Assembly (NCBI GenBank): GCA_030549495.1
Contig: JAUIRK010000991.1
Coordinates: forward strand, 124,001-188,000
Direction: 5' to 3'
Source: Nectonema munidae
Taxonomy: Eukaryota > Nematomorpha > Nectonematoida > Nectonematidae
DNA: 64,000 bases
In this document: positions 22,824 to 33,371 of the stretch, one piece after another
Position numbering within the stretch: the stretch's first letter is position 1
Layout of the letters: every line of letters begins with the position of its first letter
The notes under the pieces: model-generated
Told to the model about the DNA's origin: nothing
Database searches by the model: none
What the model saw: only the letters and a program-made list of their open reading frames with translations
Translations under genes and position numbers: made by a program

Positions 22824-23485
22824 TTGACAAAAGAAAACATTTCAGTTTCCGAATCTGAAACCAAGTTTTTATGTGATCTTATGAATACTGTGAAGCCGAT
22901 CAAAATTGCTTCTGAAAGAATCTGTAGTAGGGATTCAAATCTTTTGAGAGCTGAAGCTGCGTTTGAGTTCATCTTTGAGGAGCTAGATTCTCTTAGTACT
23001 GCTTTGTCTTCAAAAGTTAAAGATTCTTTTATTTCCAGAATAAGTGTCAGAAGAAACGTAGAACTTATTAGTCTTTTAGAATATTTAAATTCTTGGCAAA
23101 AATTATTATCAAAGATCAATCAAAACTTTGACACTTTTAGACCCACACCAAGTTCGTGAACTTTTGATCAATTTGTTAAAGAAAGAAGGAAAAAACAAAA
23201 ACTGAAAAGCTTGAAAGCACAATTAAAAATAAAATGTATCCAAGAAATGAAATGTTTACTAATAATGGAAATACTAGTTACTCTAAAGATGTAGAAGCGT
23301 TTGAAGCAACAGGAAAAATGTCAATTCAACTCGAAAACTTGTTTAATAATTTAAAATGTATTCCACCAACATCAACGAAGTCTGAAAGAATATTTTCTTC
23401 TGCTGGGATTTTTGTCACTAAGCTTAGAACAAAGCTTAGTGACAAAAGTATCAATAGCTTGATTTTTTTTAAGAAATTTTTTTAA
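22824..23485 (+). pseudogene. hAT transposase, broken, with hATC dimerisation domain
   Basis: The first frame (22824-23157) reads LMNTVKPIKIASERICSRDS and LLRAEAAFEFIFEELDSLST, the helical region before the C-terminus in hAT transposases. A later frame (23234-23482) has LENLFNNLKCIPPTSTKSER, then IFSSAGIFVTKLRTKLSDKS. This is the hATC dimerisation domain, whose hallmark is 'P.tS..sERvFS.aG.i.t..R..l'. A stop and frame change separate the two near 23159-23230, and the catalytic upstream region is missing or unrecognisable. Confidence 0.88.
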
Positions 23486-23692
23486 ACTTTCAAAATAAAT
23501 AAATTTTTCTGAAATTTTTGATAATTTTTAATAAGTTTAAATTGTTGAAAGTTGTATTTTTCTAGATGGGTTTTAGATTTGTTAAACTTCAAAAGAGTTC
23601 GAGAATTCTCGAGAAATCTCGATATATTATTTTTTCTATCGAGAAATCTCGATTCGAGAAAAATTGCCAAAATATTGAACCCTAATTACAGG

Positions 23693-23835
23693 AAACATTC
23701 AATTTAATATTTGGTAAGTATTGATAGAAGTGTCGTATCATACCATATTTTACTTGTTCCTCTTTAACACTGTCACCTTCTCCACTAATGCTTCTAAAAG
23801 TAATAGCATATCGTTCTTTAACCTTATTAGTGCCT
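23693..23835 (-). pseudogene. Tigger/pogo transposase, upstream part
   Basis: The minus-strand frame contains ERYAITFRSISGEGDSV, then KEEQVKYGMIRHFYQYLPNI and KLNVSCN, at which point the hAT interrupts it; it resumes at 21346 as AGEFGF. In Tigger proteins the DNA-binding domain is followed by '(R)HnI.fr.isGEa.SV' and '...l..i...y...di.NaDEtG'. That order is matched. The conserved Asp of 'NADE' appears as Gly. The upstream boundary with the dispersed repeat is near 23835. Confidence 0.7.
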
Positions 23836-24040
23836 TCAGTAAAAATAAATTGTACAAAATTGGCCCAATCATATCCCTTCAAATTTCGTGACTTTTCCTA
23901 AAATTGCTAGCTACATCTTTTGCTACCATTTTCACGGTAGTTAAGTGACCCTTTCATGTCAAAAACTGTCAATCAAAATCAAAAATTAAAATTTTTCAGC
24001 AAAATTTTTACATTATCTGTATTTAACCTTAGTCTAAGGA
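23835..24040 (-). repeat. Dispersed repeat end, copy A
   Basis: Reverse complement of this stretch matches 27645-27885, 45425-45610 and 50975-51085. Shared phrases are TTTTGATTGACAGTTTTTGA, GGGTCAxTTAACTACC and GATGxAGCTAGCxATTT, and each ends near TTTTTAxTGAAGG. Copies B and C are preceded by a ~145-bp tandem array; this copy instead joins Penelope-like sequence on one side and Tigger on the other. No coding function assigned. Confidence 0.7.
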
Positions 24041-24200
24041 GGTAGTGCCATTTTTCTCAATGGTGAATTGGATGTTTTTGTCTAGGGAGTTTGCGTATTG
24101 GAAAAAGGAGTGGAGTTCATGTCCAGAGTGAGTCCAGGCGAAGAAAATGTCATGGACATAGCGGCACCTCCATTTAGAGGGGAAAAGGGGATGTGATGAG
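24040..24200 (-). pseudogene. Penelope-like reverse transcriptase fragment
   Basis: One minus-strand frame reads KWRCRYVHDIFFAWTHSGHE, then LHSFFQYANSLDKNIQFTIE. Penelope-like elements carry 'W.RYvDDIf..w......l..f...lN.....I.Ft.e', with the RYVDD segment as the catalytic aspartates of the RT. The fragment is short and decayed. A second Penelope-like fragment lies at 38100-39170. Confidence 0.7.
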
Positions 24201-24719
24201 AGGGTGGTTCACTTTCATTTATGTATGGATCAGCGAGAATGCATGAGAGTTTTATATTTAGATTCTTGATAAAAACCGTAAGGTGGAAATATTGAATCCT
24301 TATTTGTAATTGTAAAGTCGAGATAAAAAAGTTTTTTTTTGAAAGTTTGCTTTTAGTAATTATACTTATTCTAATGTGCACCGACTTTGCCTTATCAATT
24401 GTTATATAAATAACCATTTTCTATAGGAAAAAACGGATTTTTGGGCAAGCATCACTAATTCAATCTACACTTCAACATATTTTTAACTGTTTTAACTAAA
24501 ATGTAATACTGAAGTAAAATAAGGATATCGATTTGGATCTCAATTTTTTTAATTACCGCGGCAGGGAGTGAGGATAAGATCTCATTCTCCATGAAATGCT
24601 TCAAATGGTCTCTGACAGTAAATCTCTAGATTTGTCTTCTCATGGCGGGGTCGTTTCAAACTGAATGATTTAGAGGTGAAAAGCAAGGCGATTTAACCTA
24701 TATCTTCGGGTAGAGCAAG

Positions 24720-25440
24720 CTAGTTAGCGTTGGTTAGAATTTCAAATTACCACTATCTCGTGGGCAGTTCTTGGATGAGCTATGACTACGGGTTTCCAAA
24801 TCCAAATACAAAATGCTTGGCGTCAGGAAGAGCATCCGGACCAAAAATTTTGCTTCAAATAAAATGCTATGATCCCAAAAAAACTCGGCATAGTATAGCC
24901 TCGATTACTCCGTGCGTGTCCCTTCTGGCCTACGAGAAAAATAAAGTTAGGGAAACCGATGGAATTGTAGACGATAATGACGGCTTATGTAAACCTGAAA
25001 AAATACTCTACTTGGAAGTCGGGATGAAAGAGAGATGTTGGGCATTGGCACATGGAATGTTGGTCCAATGACGGGTAAAGGAATGCGATTGCTAAAGAAA
25101 TGAAGAAGATAAAAATAGAAATATTGTGTGTTTAAGAGACAAAATGGAGTTGAAAAAGAACTAGAGAAATTGGTGAGGGCTATAAGTTTTTCTATACTGG
25201 AGAATCAACAAAAAGAAATGGAGTAGGAGTTATCCTGTCAGAAAAATATAAGCAAAATGTTATAGAAATAAAGATAGGATAATAGGAATTAATCTTAAAG
25301 GTCACAATGAAATATTATGGGCAGTATCGGCGTATGCTCTGCAGTCTCGTTGTGGGCAAGAAGAGAAGATAGCTTTTATAGCAGATTTAAAGGGTATGAT
25401 CGATGAAGGAATGGAAAATGAAAGCCTGAAACCCCACAGT
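24720..25440 (+). pseudogene. RTE-clade LINE, 5' end with endonuclease
   Basis: About 24815-24880 contains GCGTCAGGAAGAGCATCCGG followed by an A-rich stretch and ATGATCCCAAAAAA. From memory this is a hallmark of RTE/BovB-type 5' regions. Beyond 25035 successive frames give IGTWNVGPMTGKG, FFYTGESTKRNGVGVILSEK, and 'YAL'-type then 'GCGQEEK'-type blocks. This is the apurinic-like endonuclease: 'GTWNVRTM', 'YSG....rnGVGiil', 'VSaYAPq.gc..eeK..F'. Several stops and frame changes are present. The element ends near 25440, where the tandem array starts. Confidence 0.82.
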
Positions 25441-26360
25441 TTAGGTTTAACTTTTACCTAAACTGTAAATTTGATGGAAGCTTTCGGATATTTTCAAATC
25501 CTAAATGCGAAAATTGAGCCCAAAAATGAAGCCAGCATCTTCAATTTAGGTATAAAAACAAATATTTTATTAAAATTTCAAAAATATTTCTCTAGACATT
25601 ACGAGAACTGCACATTTGATTGACACTTTCAGATATTTTAAAACCTCTAAATGTGAAAACGGAGTTCAGAAATGAAACTAGCATGATTGATTTGGTATAA
25701 AAACATATATTTCATATAAAATTTTGGCAGAGAAATTTTTCAGACTTAATCCGCATATTTGAATGACACTTGCAGATATTTTGAAAACAAAGCTAAAACG
25801 GAGTCCAGAAATAAAGCTAGTATGATTGAATTGGTATAAATACATATATTTTATGTAAAATTTTAGATAATATTTGTAAGATAGTTTTTACCTGAGTCTT
25901 GAAATAAAACCAACGTGGTCGATTTGGAAAACATATGTGTAAAATTTGAAGGAATGTTTTTGTAGACAATTATTAGAAGAAAACCGAAAATTTGATTAAC
26001 ACTTATACGTATTTTCAAACCCTAAATGTAAAAAATGAGGCCACAAATGAAACCAGCATTGCCGATTCCACTCTACCGCTGATTTAGAGGATTTAAAATA
26101 TTTGTCAGTGTAAATCAAATTTGCGGTTTAGGTCTGAAAACTATATCCAAAAGTATTCTCTCTAATTTTACATAAAATATATATTTTTATCTAGTTTTAT
26201 TTCTGAAATCAGCTTGCATTTAGAAGTTTTAAAATGTTTGAAAGTGTCAATCAAATGTTTGATTTACGTCTAATGTCAACAGAAATATATTGAAATTTAA
26301 ATAAAATATCTGTTTTTATACCAAATCGACCATGCTTATTTTATTTCTGTACTCCATTTT
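25440..26360. repeat. Degenerate ~145-bp tandem array, with an orientation switch
   Basis: The landmark ATTTGATTGACACTTTCAGA, followed by AAACCTCTAAATG, a CAGAAATGAAACTAGCATGA block and TATAAAAACATATATTTCAT, recurs at about 25462, 25610, 25751 and 25985. The intervals are about 148, 141 and 234 bp, the last being one full and one shortened unit. From about 26060 to 26360 the same unit appears in reverse complement twice. Units differ at many sites, so the array is old. No coding capacity. Confidence 0.78.
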
Positions 26361-26364
26361 GGCT

Positions 26365-27040
26365 AATGCGGTTGAAAAATACCTAGAAGTGACTATTGAA
26401 TTAGGGATGTATGCCTGAAAATCAGTTCTTTAAAGTCTTTAAAGTTATTAATAAAAATCGATTTTTTTTTGTATCTTTTGGTTTAAAATACTTTCTTCAA
26501 TGATCTTGAGTATGAAATATTTATTTTAAAAAGACAAAACGTATTATAAAATCTTTTGAAGATTAGTATGAGAGAAGGAAGCAACATGAAAATTGAAAAG
26601 AGAAGGTGTGGTCAAAAGAAATAATTTTAAAAAATATATGTATCTTGACTAAATGAAAGATCTACCATGTTCTAATGAACTAGGAAGTTGTGTAATGATC
26701 TAATATTAGATGCTTCAAAAAAGAGTTTGACCGTGAAAAAGAAGTCCTCTTTTACAAATGAAAAATCTTTAAATCTATAGCTAGGATTACAGTTATCATT
26801 TATAAGATGGGTAGAATATCTGAAAATTCATCATAGGTCAGAGTTATCAAAAATGGCACAGATGCCAACATGTGAAGATTTAGCCACTATCAAATATTTT
26901 TTAATTTAAATTTGTCCATCTTTTGCTTGCAAGAGAGAAACTTTTAGATGAAGAAGGTGGACAACTTTTTGTAGTTGAAAATGAACATCACGAATGATTC
27001 ATCAGAAAAAACCTTTGGAGTGGGATTCGTTGATAAATAT
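26365..27040. other. AT-rich non-coding DNA between array blocks
   Basis: No gene or element recognised. Confidence 0.4.
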
Positions 27041-27890
27041 TCAGGCCTGATAATAGTATAAAAAGGTATATTTCATGTAAAATTTAAATCAATATTTTTG
27101 GAGACAAATTTTAGAAATAAGCCGCATACTTAAAGTTATTTTCAAAATCTAAATGCAAAAAGTGAGTCCATAAATGGATCTATAAACATGCTTGATTTGG
27201 AATAAAATATATATTTCATATAAAATTTGAGATATTTTTGAAAACATTTTTTAGACTTATTTTAAAAGCAAAAACTGAATCCAATAATGAAACTAGTATG
27301 TTTGATCTGGTAAAATCAAACGGTAAAAAAATTGGTAAAAGAGAGAATATTTGTGGAGATAGTTTTCAGACGTAAACCGCACATTTGATTGACACTTACA
27401 GATATTTAAAACCTCTAAATACGAAAATTGTGTCCAGAAATGAAACCAGTAGATCAATTTTGTATAAAAACATATATTTTATGTAAAATTTGAAGGTATA
27501 TTTTATTAAATATATTTCTCATCAATCAAAATTTTGATTGACATTTTCTAAAAATTGGCCATGATTATTGAAAAAATTTAATATACAAAGTGTTATGCGT
27601 TCCAAACTATATAAAATTATAAATTTTCCAGGTAGTATATAATATAGACCCTAAGTTATAAGGTTAACTACAGATAATGTCAAAATTTAGTTGAAAAATT
27701 TTAATTTTTGATTTTGATTGACAGTTTTTGACAGGAAAGGGTCATTTAACTACCATGGAAATTGTATCAAGAGATGCAGCTAGCGATTTAAGGAAAAGTC
27801 AAGAAATTTGAAGGGATATGCTTGAAGCAGTGTTGTTCAGTTAATTTTTAAGAGAAGGGAGGGGGTGGCGTTTTAACTTAATTGGAGTCG
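27040..27890 (+). repeat. 145-bp array block plus dispersed repeat end, copy B
   Basis: 27040-27540 holds three to four more units of the ~145-bp repeat in + orientation (for example GCACATTTGATTGACACTTA at about 27380). From 27540 it runs into the ~350-bp unique tail that ends near TTTTTAAGAGAAGGG. The same order, array unit then tail, is seen at 45110-45630. That order suggests one dispersed element carrying an internal tandem array; terminal structure and superfamily were not determined. Confidence 0.7.
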
Positions 27891-27894
27891 CCTA

Positions 27895-28920
27895 AAAAAG
27901 GTTGGGAAGCAGTTACATAAACGGACAAAATATGCATTTGAGCATGTTGTGTTCAAGCCTTCTTTCAATACGCGCTTCTCCAAAATAAGGAGTAGCTGCC
28001 CTATTTCGACACCCTTTTCTTGTACAAAGGCTATAAAACGTAGCTAAAATTGTATACTACAATAATAACAGGCAAACTAATAATTAACCATTAAACTTCA
28101 AACCAACATGCTCGCTACCTCTTTCTTACTACTTAGTTTTCTGAATCAGGATTTTGAGCGCTTCTTACTACTATCGAAACAATAAATATATATCGATTAA
28201 ATTTGAAACATGGCTTTTGCCGATATTTTTTTTGCCGATTGCAGTCTTAAAAGTTTCATATCCTTATTTAATCCAAACTACAACATAAATAAAGTAAATA
28301 GGTTTTTATTACGCAAAAGATTACAAGTGTCTCTAGCTATGATCAAATTATAAAATGGAAACCCTTACTTCTTGGTTTCAATTTAGTTAAAACAACAAGT
28401 ATTTTTTCCTGTCTTTAGTTTTGAATTCATCGAATGTATCTTTACGATCCACTTTTTTCGGGTTGAAGGAGCCAACAAAAACAAAAAGTTTCAATTTCTC
28501 AAAATATATTTTTTAATTTGACATTAAGTTCTTAATGATAACCAAATCTCTAAAAAAACTAATTTCGACGTTTATAACATCGACTTAATCGACACAGAAA
28601 TTAGTGCATTTAATACCACCGCATAGAAATGTAAACCTTTTTATTTAACACTACTCAAAGAGATGATTACAAATTGGATTGTAGTAAACCTTTTCGAAGA
28701 ACATAATTTTACCCACGTTTCCCGACTTATTTATATCAAAATAAAGAATATATTTCTTAGGCCTAGAGAAAATTTTCTTATAAAAATAAACGAAGGTGCC
28801 TCCATTTCGTATATTTGAAATCATAAACAAAGTTAAAAGGCGATGAACAATTTTTAAGAATGTGTAATAAATGATTAAAAGTTTTCTAGTACTGTTTAAA
28901 AACCTAGAATCCGATATGTC
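27895..28920. other. AT-rich non-coding DNA
   Basis: No gene, RNA gene or element recognised. Confidence 0.45.
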
Positions 28921-28954
28921 TCGAGAGAAGCGAGAGACGAATGCGGAAATGGAG

Positions 28955-29210
28955 TCTTTTTGAGTACCATTGATCTTTGAGGGGACCTAGAAATACATAC
29001 CTCTAGCAATGATCTTTGCGGGTACCAATGGTCTTTGTGGGGGACATCAATCATTATTTGGGGTTGGAATGATTTTTTCTAGGGACATCTTAGATTATTA
29101 GGGGTACCAATGATCTCTGTGTGTACCAATGATCTTTGCGGGTACTAATGATCTTTGAGGGGACCTTGATTCCCAATACCAATGATCTTTGATGATATCA
29201 ATTTTACGGT
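28955..29210 (+). repeat. Degenerate 'ACCAATGATCTTTG' minisatellite
   Basis: The phrase TACCAATGATCTTTGCGGG and variants (ATTGATCTTTGAGGGGACCT, AATGGTCTTTGTGGGGGACA, CAATGATCTCTGTGTGTACC) recur about eight times at irregular spacing between 28965 and 29195. Units are 20-50 bp and diverged, so it is an old or gene-conversion-prone array. No gene. Confidence 0.75.
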
Positions 29211-29605
29211 ACCTACAATCTAATCTGTCTAGAGCGAAGAAAAAGCAAATTCTTTAACTTTTTAAATGAAAAAAGCAATTTCATCAAAAATTTTAATATA
29301 AATCTTAAGTATTTTTTTAAAAACGATTACAATGAACGAGGTATGCATAAACGATGTATATAAATTCTGACTTGAACCATCTATCACACAAGAACTTTTA
29401 TATGTTAACACTGAAATTGGCCTTAAACATGGAATCATAAACTAAAAAGTTAGAGTTTGACTCCTAGTTCAGGTAGTTTAAAAAGTTAGTCTGATTTGAG
29501 TAGAATTACTTGTAAAATTAATTTCTAATTGAAACTAAATTAATATAGATTTATTTTATAAGTATGTATTTATTTTGAACAAGAACAAAACGATATAATT
29601 ATATG

Positions 29606-29674
29606 TTGAAAACGTTGAGTAAATATTTTATTTAACTTTTATTCTAAAATAAATGATTTACTCAACGTTTTCAA
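29606..29674. repeat. Perfect 19-bp hairpin
   Basis: TTGAAAACGTTGAGTAAAT (29606-29624) is followed after 31 bases by its exact reverse complement ATTTACTCAACGTTTTCAA (29656-29674). It could fold as a stem-loop in RNA, or be a small foldback insertion. No flanking duplication seen. Confidence 0.75.
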
Positions 29675-30175
29675 TTTATTTTCTTTACAACTTTTATTTA
29701 TTTATGAAGATTCAGCGCCATTTTATCTACATAATTATATGTTCTTTAATATAATAAATCCTTAATCATTATAAGCTTATAAATTTGTTAAAATGAGGAT
29801 AATAATTTAGGTATACAATGTTTACAAAGTTAAGCGATTATAGCGATGAACAATTGAAAAAAATGAAATAAACAAAAAATATTGATGAAAAAGTAAAGAG
29901 TGGCATGAAATGACAATGGCGAGAATTTGAGTAAAGTTTGAGGGTAGGACTGAGATGAGATCCAGAATGCGTGACTGGATTGGATCAAAACAAAAAAAGA
30001 AAAGCGAAAGCACCAAAAAATAATAAGAACAAATGAAAAGCTGCAGTAGTATCTTGTGTGGATGCATTTGATCTAAAACCGAATTGATTACTATTCAATA
30101 AGTTATATTTAGAAATAAAATGTTTATCTCAGTGAATATTATTTTTTAAAAGAGTTTGCCGAAAAATGGTTGAAT
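29675..30175. other. AT-rich non-coding DNA
   Basis: No gene recognised. Confidence 0.4.
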
Positions 30176-30179
30176 TGAT

Positions 30180-31450
30180 ATCCGACGATAATTACTTTAA
30201 TTAATCTTTAAACAAAGATTTAAACAAACCTTTATTTGTTGGCAGATTTATATACAGGTATTATGTTTGTTAATTTCAGTGTTTCTGGGTATGTCTCATC
30301 TTTGTACATTTTGTTGAATAGGTGCAGTAGATTATTCAAAATAAAGGGAACGGCAATTTTGCCTATTTTGTTAGATATATCATCATGGCCAGGTGAATTC
30401 TTGGTCTTCATTTCGTTACAAGCAATTAATATTTCTTTAATATACAAATTTCATTAAAATAAAATGAATTGGGATAGGACTTTATATATTTATCGTAAAA
30501 ATTGTAAGAACTGAAAAAGTAATTAGAAAATTCATCCGCGTGAATAGAAACTGTATTGTTCTTTTTGCCTTACCTAACATTTCATTTATAACGTTCTAAG
30601 TTTTTTTAATGTCATTTTGGTTATTTTGAAAGAAGGTATTATAGTATAAGTTTTTATAAAATTTTATCTTTATATTATATATATGTTTCTCATATTTTTG
30701 TATTCTTTTCTATTATATTCATTTTTATTTGGAATGTATTTTTTAAACAGCTTCTATTTGTTAAACTTAATAAGTTTTAGTTCGTTTCAATACCAAGACT
30801 TACAAAAAAAATTTACGGATGCTAAGTCAATCATTTATTTTTTTAAGAAAAAGATATATCAATAAGTTTTTCAATTTTTAGCATTAAAAGTGAACAAAAG
30901 GTGTTAACCTCTAAAGTCTAAAGGGTAAAGAGAGCTATGGTCCCAACTTTTTTTGAATAAATTTTGGTAAAATTTAGAAAAAATAATTTGACTATAGACC
31001 CTGAGATTATTATTATTTCGAATAGATCTAAAAAGAGATGAAAAAAAATTGTGAGACAGAGAAAACATACAAAATGAATGGACTTTAACCATACGGGAAA
31101 ACCTTGTAAATTAGATATGGGGCAAAAATGTTATCAATTATTGTAGCGGAGTTGTAGTACATAGTTTAATGGTTGGTACAAGGCCTATTTTGTGTATGTT
31201 GTTGCTAAATTATAGTTTGAAAACCAAACTTTTCATTAATATAAACACCAACCCCACTTGATTCTCGGCATTGATACACAAAGTTAAGCCCATCCAAGTT
31301 GCAAATAAAATCAATAAAGTTATTCCAAATCTCAGTCACATCTAAAATGCCAACTGTGTCAGCCTGACCAATATCGTTAACAAATTTAGTAAATGATTGA
31401 CATTTTTCTTGAGACTTCTAACATTGATACAGAATAGACAGAATTTATAT
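30180..31450 (-). pseudogene. CR1/Jockey-like LINE, endonuclease to RT start
   Basis: At the upstream (high-coordinate) end, minus-strand frames give NVRSLKKNVNHLLNL, WNNFIDFICNLDGLNFVYQC and VGVYINEKFGFQT (31430-31200), the first part of a LINE endonuclease ('NvRSL..n...', 'y....R....GGv.iYi'). Further down, 30447-30232 reads EMKTKNSPGHDDISNKIGK, then NNLLHLFNKMYKDETYPETL and KLTNIIPVYKS. That is the RT finger region, 'lk.nksPG.D.I', 'lfN.s...g.fP..lK.a.ViPi.K'. The middle is degraded and the catalytic palm is absent. Confidence 0.82.
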
Positions 31451-31930
31451 TAGACAAATTGCTGAAATCATGATCTGATCATGAAGAAAATTCATGAAGA
31501 GCAGTTCAAATTTTTAATTTCATCATCTACTTGTTTAGATAATTCATCGATTTGCGAAATACTACTATCATACATTTTGTTAATGTTACGCATATTTGGG
31601 TAAGTGAAATAGGGACAAATTCTTGGGAATTATAATAATAATAAAGGCAATATAAAATAAAAGATGGCTAAAAAATAAAAGAAAGTGAATGTATATTAAG
31701 TTAAAGATAGAAAGTAGGTTATTAAAATATAAAAATTTGTCTAATTATTTTCAAAAAAAACTTACAAAAGTAAGATTCTCATTATGAAAAGAGTGTATAT
31801 TGCCATCACAACTATTTTGGTGCCATAACTAAAATTTTCATTTTTTACACGCAGATAAACTACCGAAGTTGGGCTTAGCTAGGTCCTCATCGATATAACA
31901 GCATTCCCTTTTTGATATAAATTTTCGAAA
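31450..31930. other. AT-rich non-coding DNA
   Basis: No gene recognised between the LINE and the piggyBac end. Confidence 0.4.
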
Positions 31931-32341
31931 CTTTAACCCTCGCTTGACGGACTTATTTGTTCTAACACCGTTGACGGACTCAATACATTTTTTCCGCTAT
32001 ATAACGTTATGTGTCTTCCTAAAAAGAAATTTAATAGTGATAACTATAAACGCGTGATGACAAAATTTCATATATATATAAAAAAAACCTTAATTGATAA
32101 AAATATTAAACAAAATATAAAATAAAATTAATTTCAATTTATTTGATCTAATATTAAAAAAATCTATATTTTTTTTAACGCCATCTAAATAAAATATAAA
32201 TTAAAAATTTCATATTATGGATTTATCAAATTTTTTGAAATTTTTACTGATTTAGAAGAGTTATGAGTTATTTTATTCATTTCTCTGTATTTTTTAAATC
32301 TACTTAGGAATTATCATTGTAGGAATTATAATAGTGTAAAA

Positions 32342-32960
32342 CAGGCATGTCAAACTCGGAGTCCCATGAAGGCCAACGGAGTGAGTTTGTGTTCTCATGA
32401 GGGCCGCACTCCTACAATTATATTTAAAGTTGTTCAATAAAAATTATTGCAGAATATTTTACTTTTAACTTAGAAACATGTAATGGTTTGATTATATTCA
32501 AAAATGCAAGTACAAAGTCATGTATAGTTAAACAAAATAATTTAATTAAAAAATTAGTAAGGATATAAATCTGTTCTTCATTTTAATATAAAAAAGTTTA
32601 TAAGGCAACATACATGGCCCACATGTATTTGAATGAACTACAAATTAAATGCACATAAATTACAATAGTTCAAAATAAACATTTATTATTAATTATTCAA
32701 ATACTTTACATGTTCTTGTCCCGAGGCTTGACACATCTTGTTATTGACAATCTTTGCTATGTCTGGCTGAAATTTCTGTGCAGTGCGAACTTTTATAAGA
32801 GATGATAAGTGAAAATCAGTCAACCTAGTTCTCTGAGAAGTCTAAATCTACACTTATACATAAAATTATAATTAATAATACTGTAATCTGTGTGGGCCCC
32901 AAATATGCTTGTAATGGGCCGCAAATCTGTTTGTAATGGGCCGCATGTTTGACATGGCTG
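32342..32960. mobile_element. hAT-type MITE, 619 bp, inside piggyBac
   Basis: The ends CAGGCATGTCAAAC and GTTTGACATGGCTG are inverted repeats with one mismatch. The flanking 8 bp GTGTAAAA are identical on both sides (32334-32341 and 32961-32968), a perfect hAT target duplication. GGGCCGCA-type phrases near the right end (CGCAAATCTGTTTGTAATGG) are repeated. No transposase frame is present. It lies in the 5' non-coding part of the piggyBac, so it inserted after it. Confidence 0.9.
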
Positions 32961-33371
32961 GTGTAAAACAAGAGGAATTGGGTGACAGTACTGCTACTAG
33001 TTTTGTCCTTGCTAAAAATTTCTAGATCGATATTTTACTGATAAGCTGTAGCATCTTGAGAAAAATCACACTGATTTTGTATGCTATTGAACGCAAAGAT
33101 TTGTTGATGATAAAAAAAACTATTACGTAATAGATGTATAATATGGTTTTATCATGATATCATTGGCATAAATATTTATATATAAATTCTGGCAATCCGC
33201 TTATCTTTACGTACTACGCCTATAATAAATTGCACCATCAACTCATAATGAAAACAAAGCACATATTTTTCTCGAAGTTTTGTGAACATCTGCTCAATAC
33301 TTTTTGTTGCGTACTCCTTTTCTTGATACACGTTGACTTGAAAGAATTTCTTTATCGTGTTCCTTTATAGC

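Larger units (their letters stand above)
21347..23684 (+). mobile_element. hAT transposon, 2.3 kb, inserted in a Tigger
   Basis: The ends TAGAGTTCAA and TTGAACCCTA are inverted repeats. The flanking 8 bp are ATTACAGG on both sides (21339-21346 and 23685-23692), a perfect hAT-length target duplication. Subterminal regions are rich in TCTCGAGAA-type palindromes (21358-21425 and 23598-23662). The interior carries a broken transposase at 22780-23485 and, at about 21890-22570, sequence shared with the loop of the large palindrome near 61300-61740, probably a secondary insertion. Joining the flanks restores a continuous Tigger reading direction, which supports these boundaries. Confidence 0.9.

Noticed and set aside
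25440-26360. CRISPR-like array
   Set aside because: Units are ~145 bp, diverged and contiguous, without short identical repeats and unique spacers; the genome is eukaryotic.
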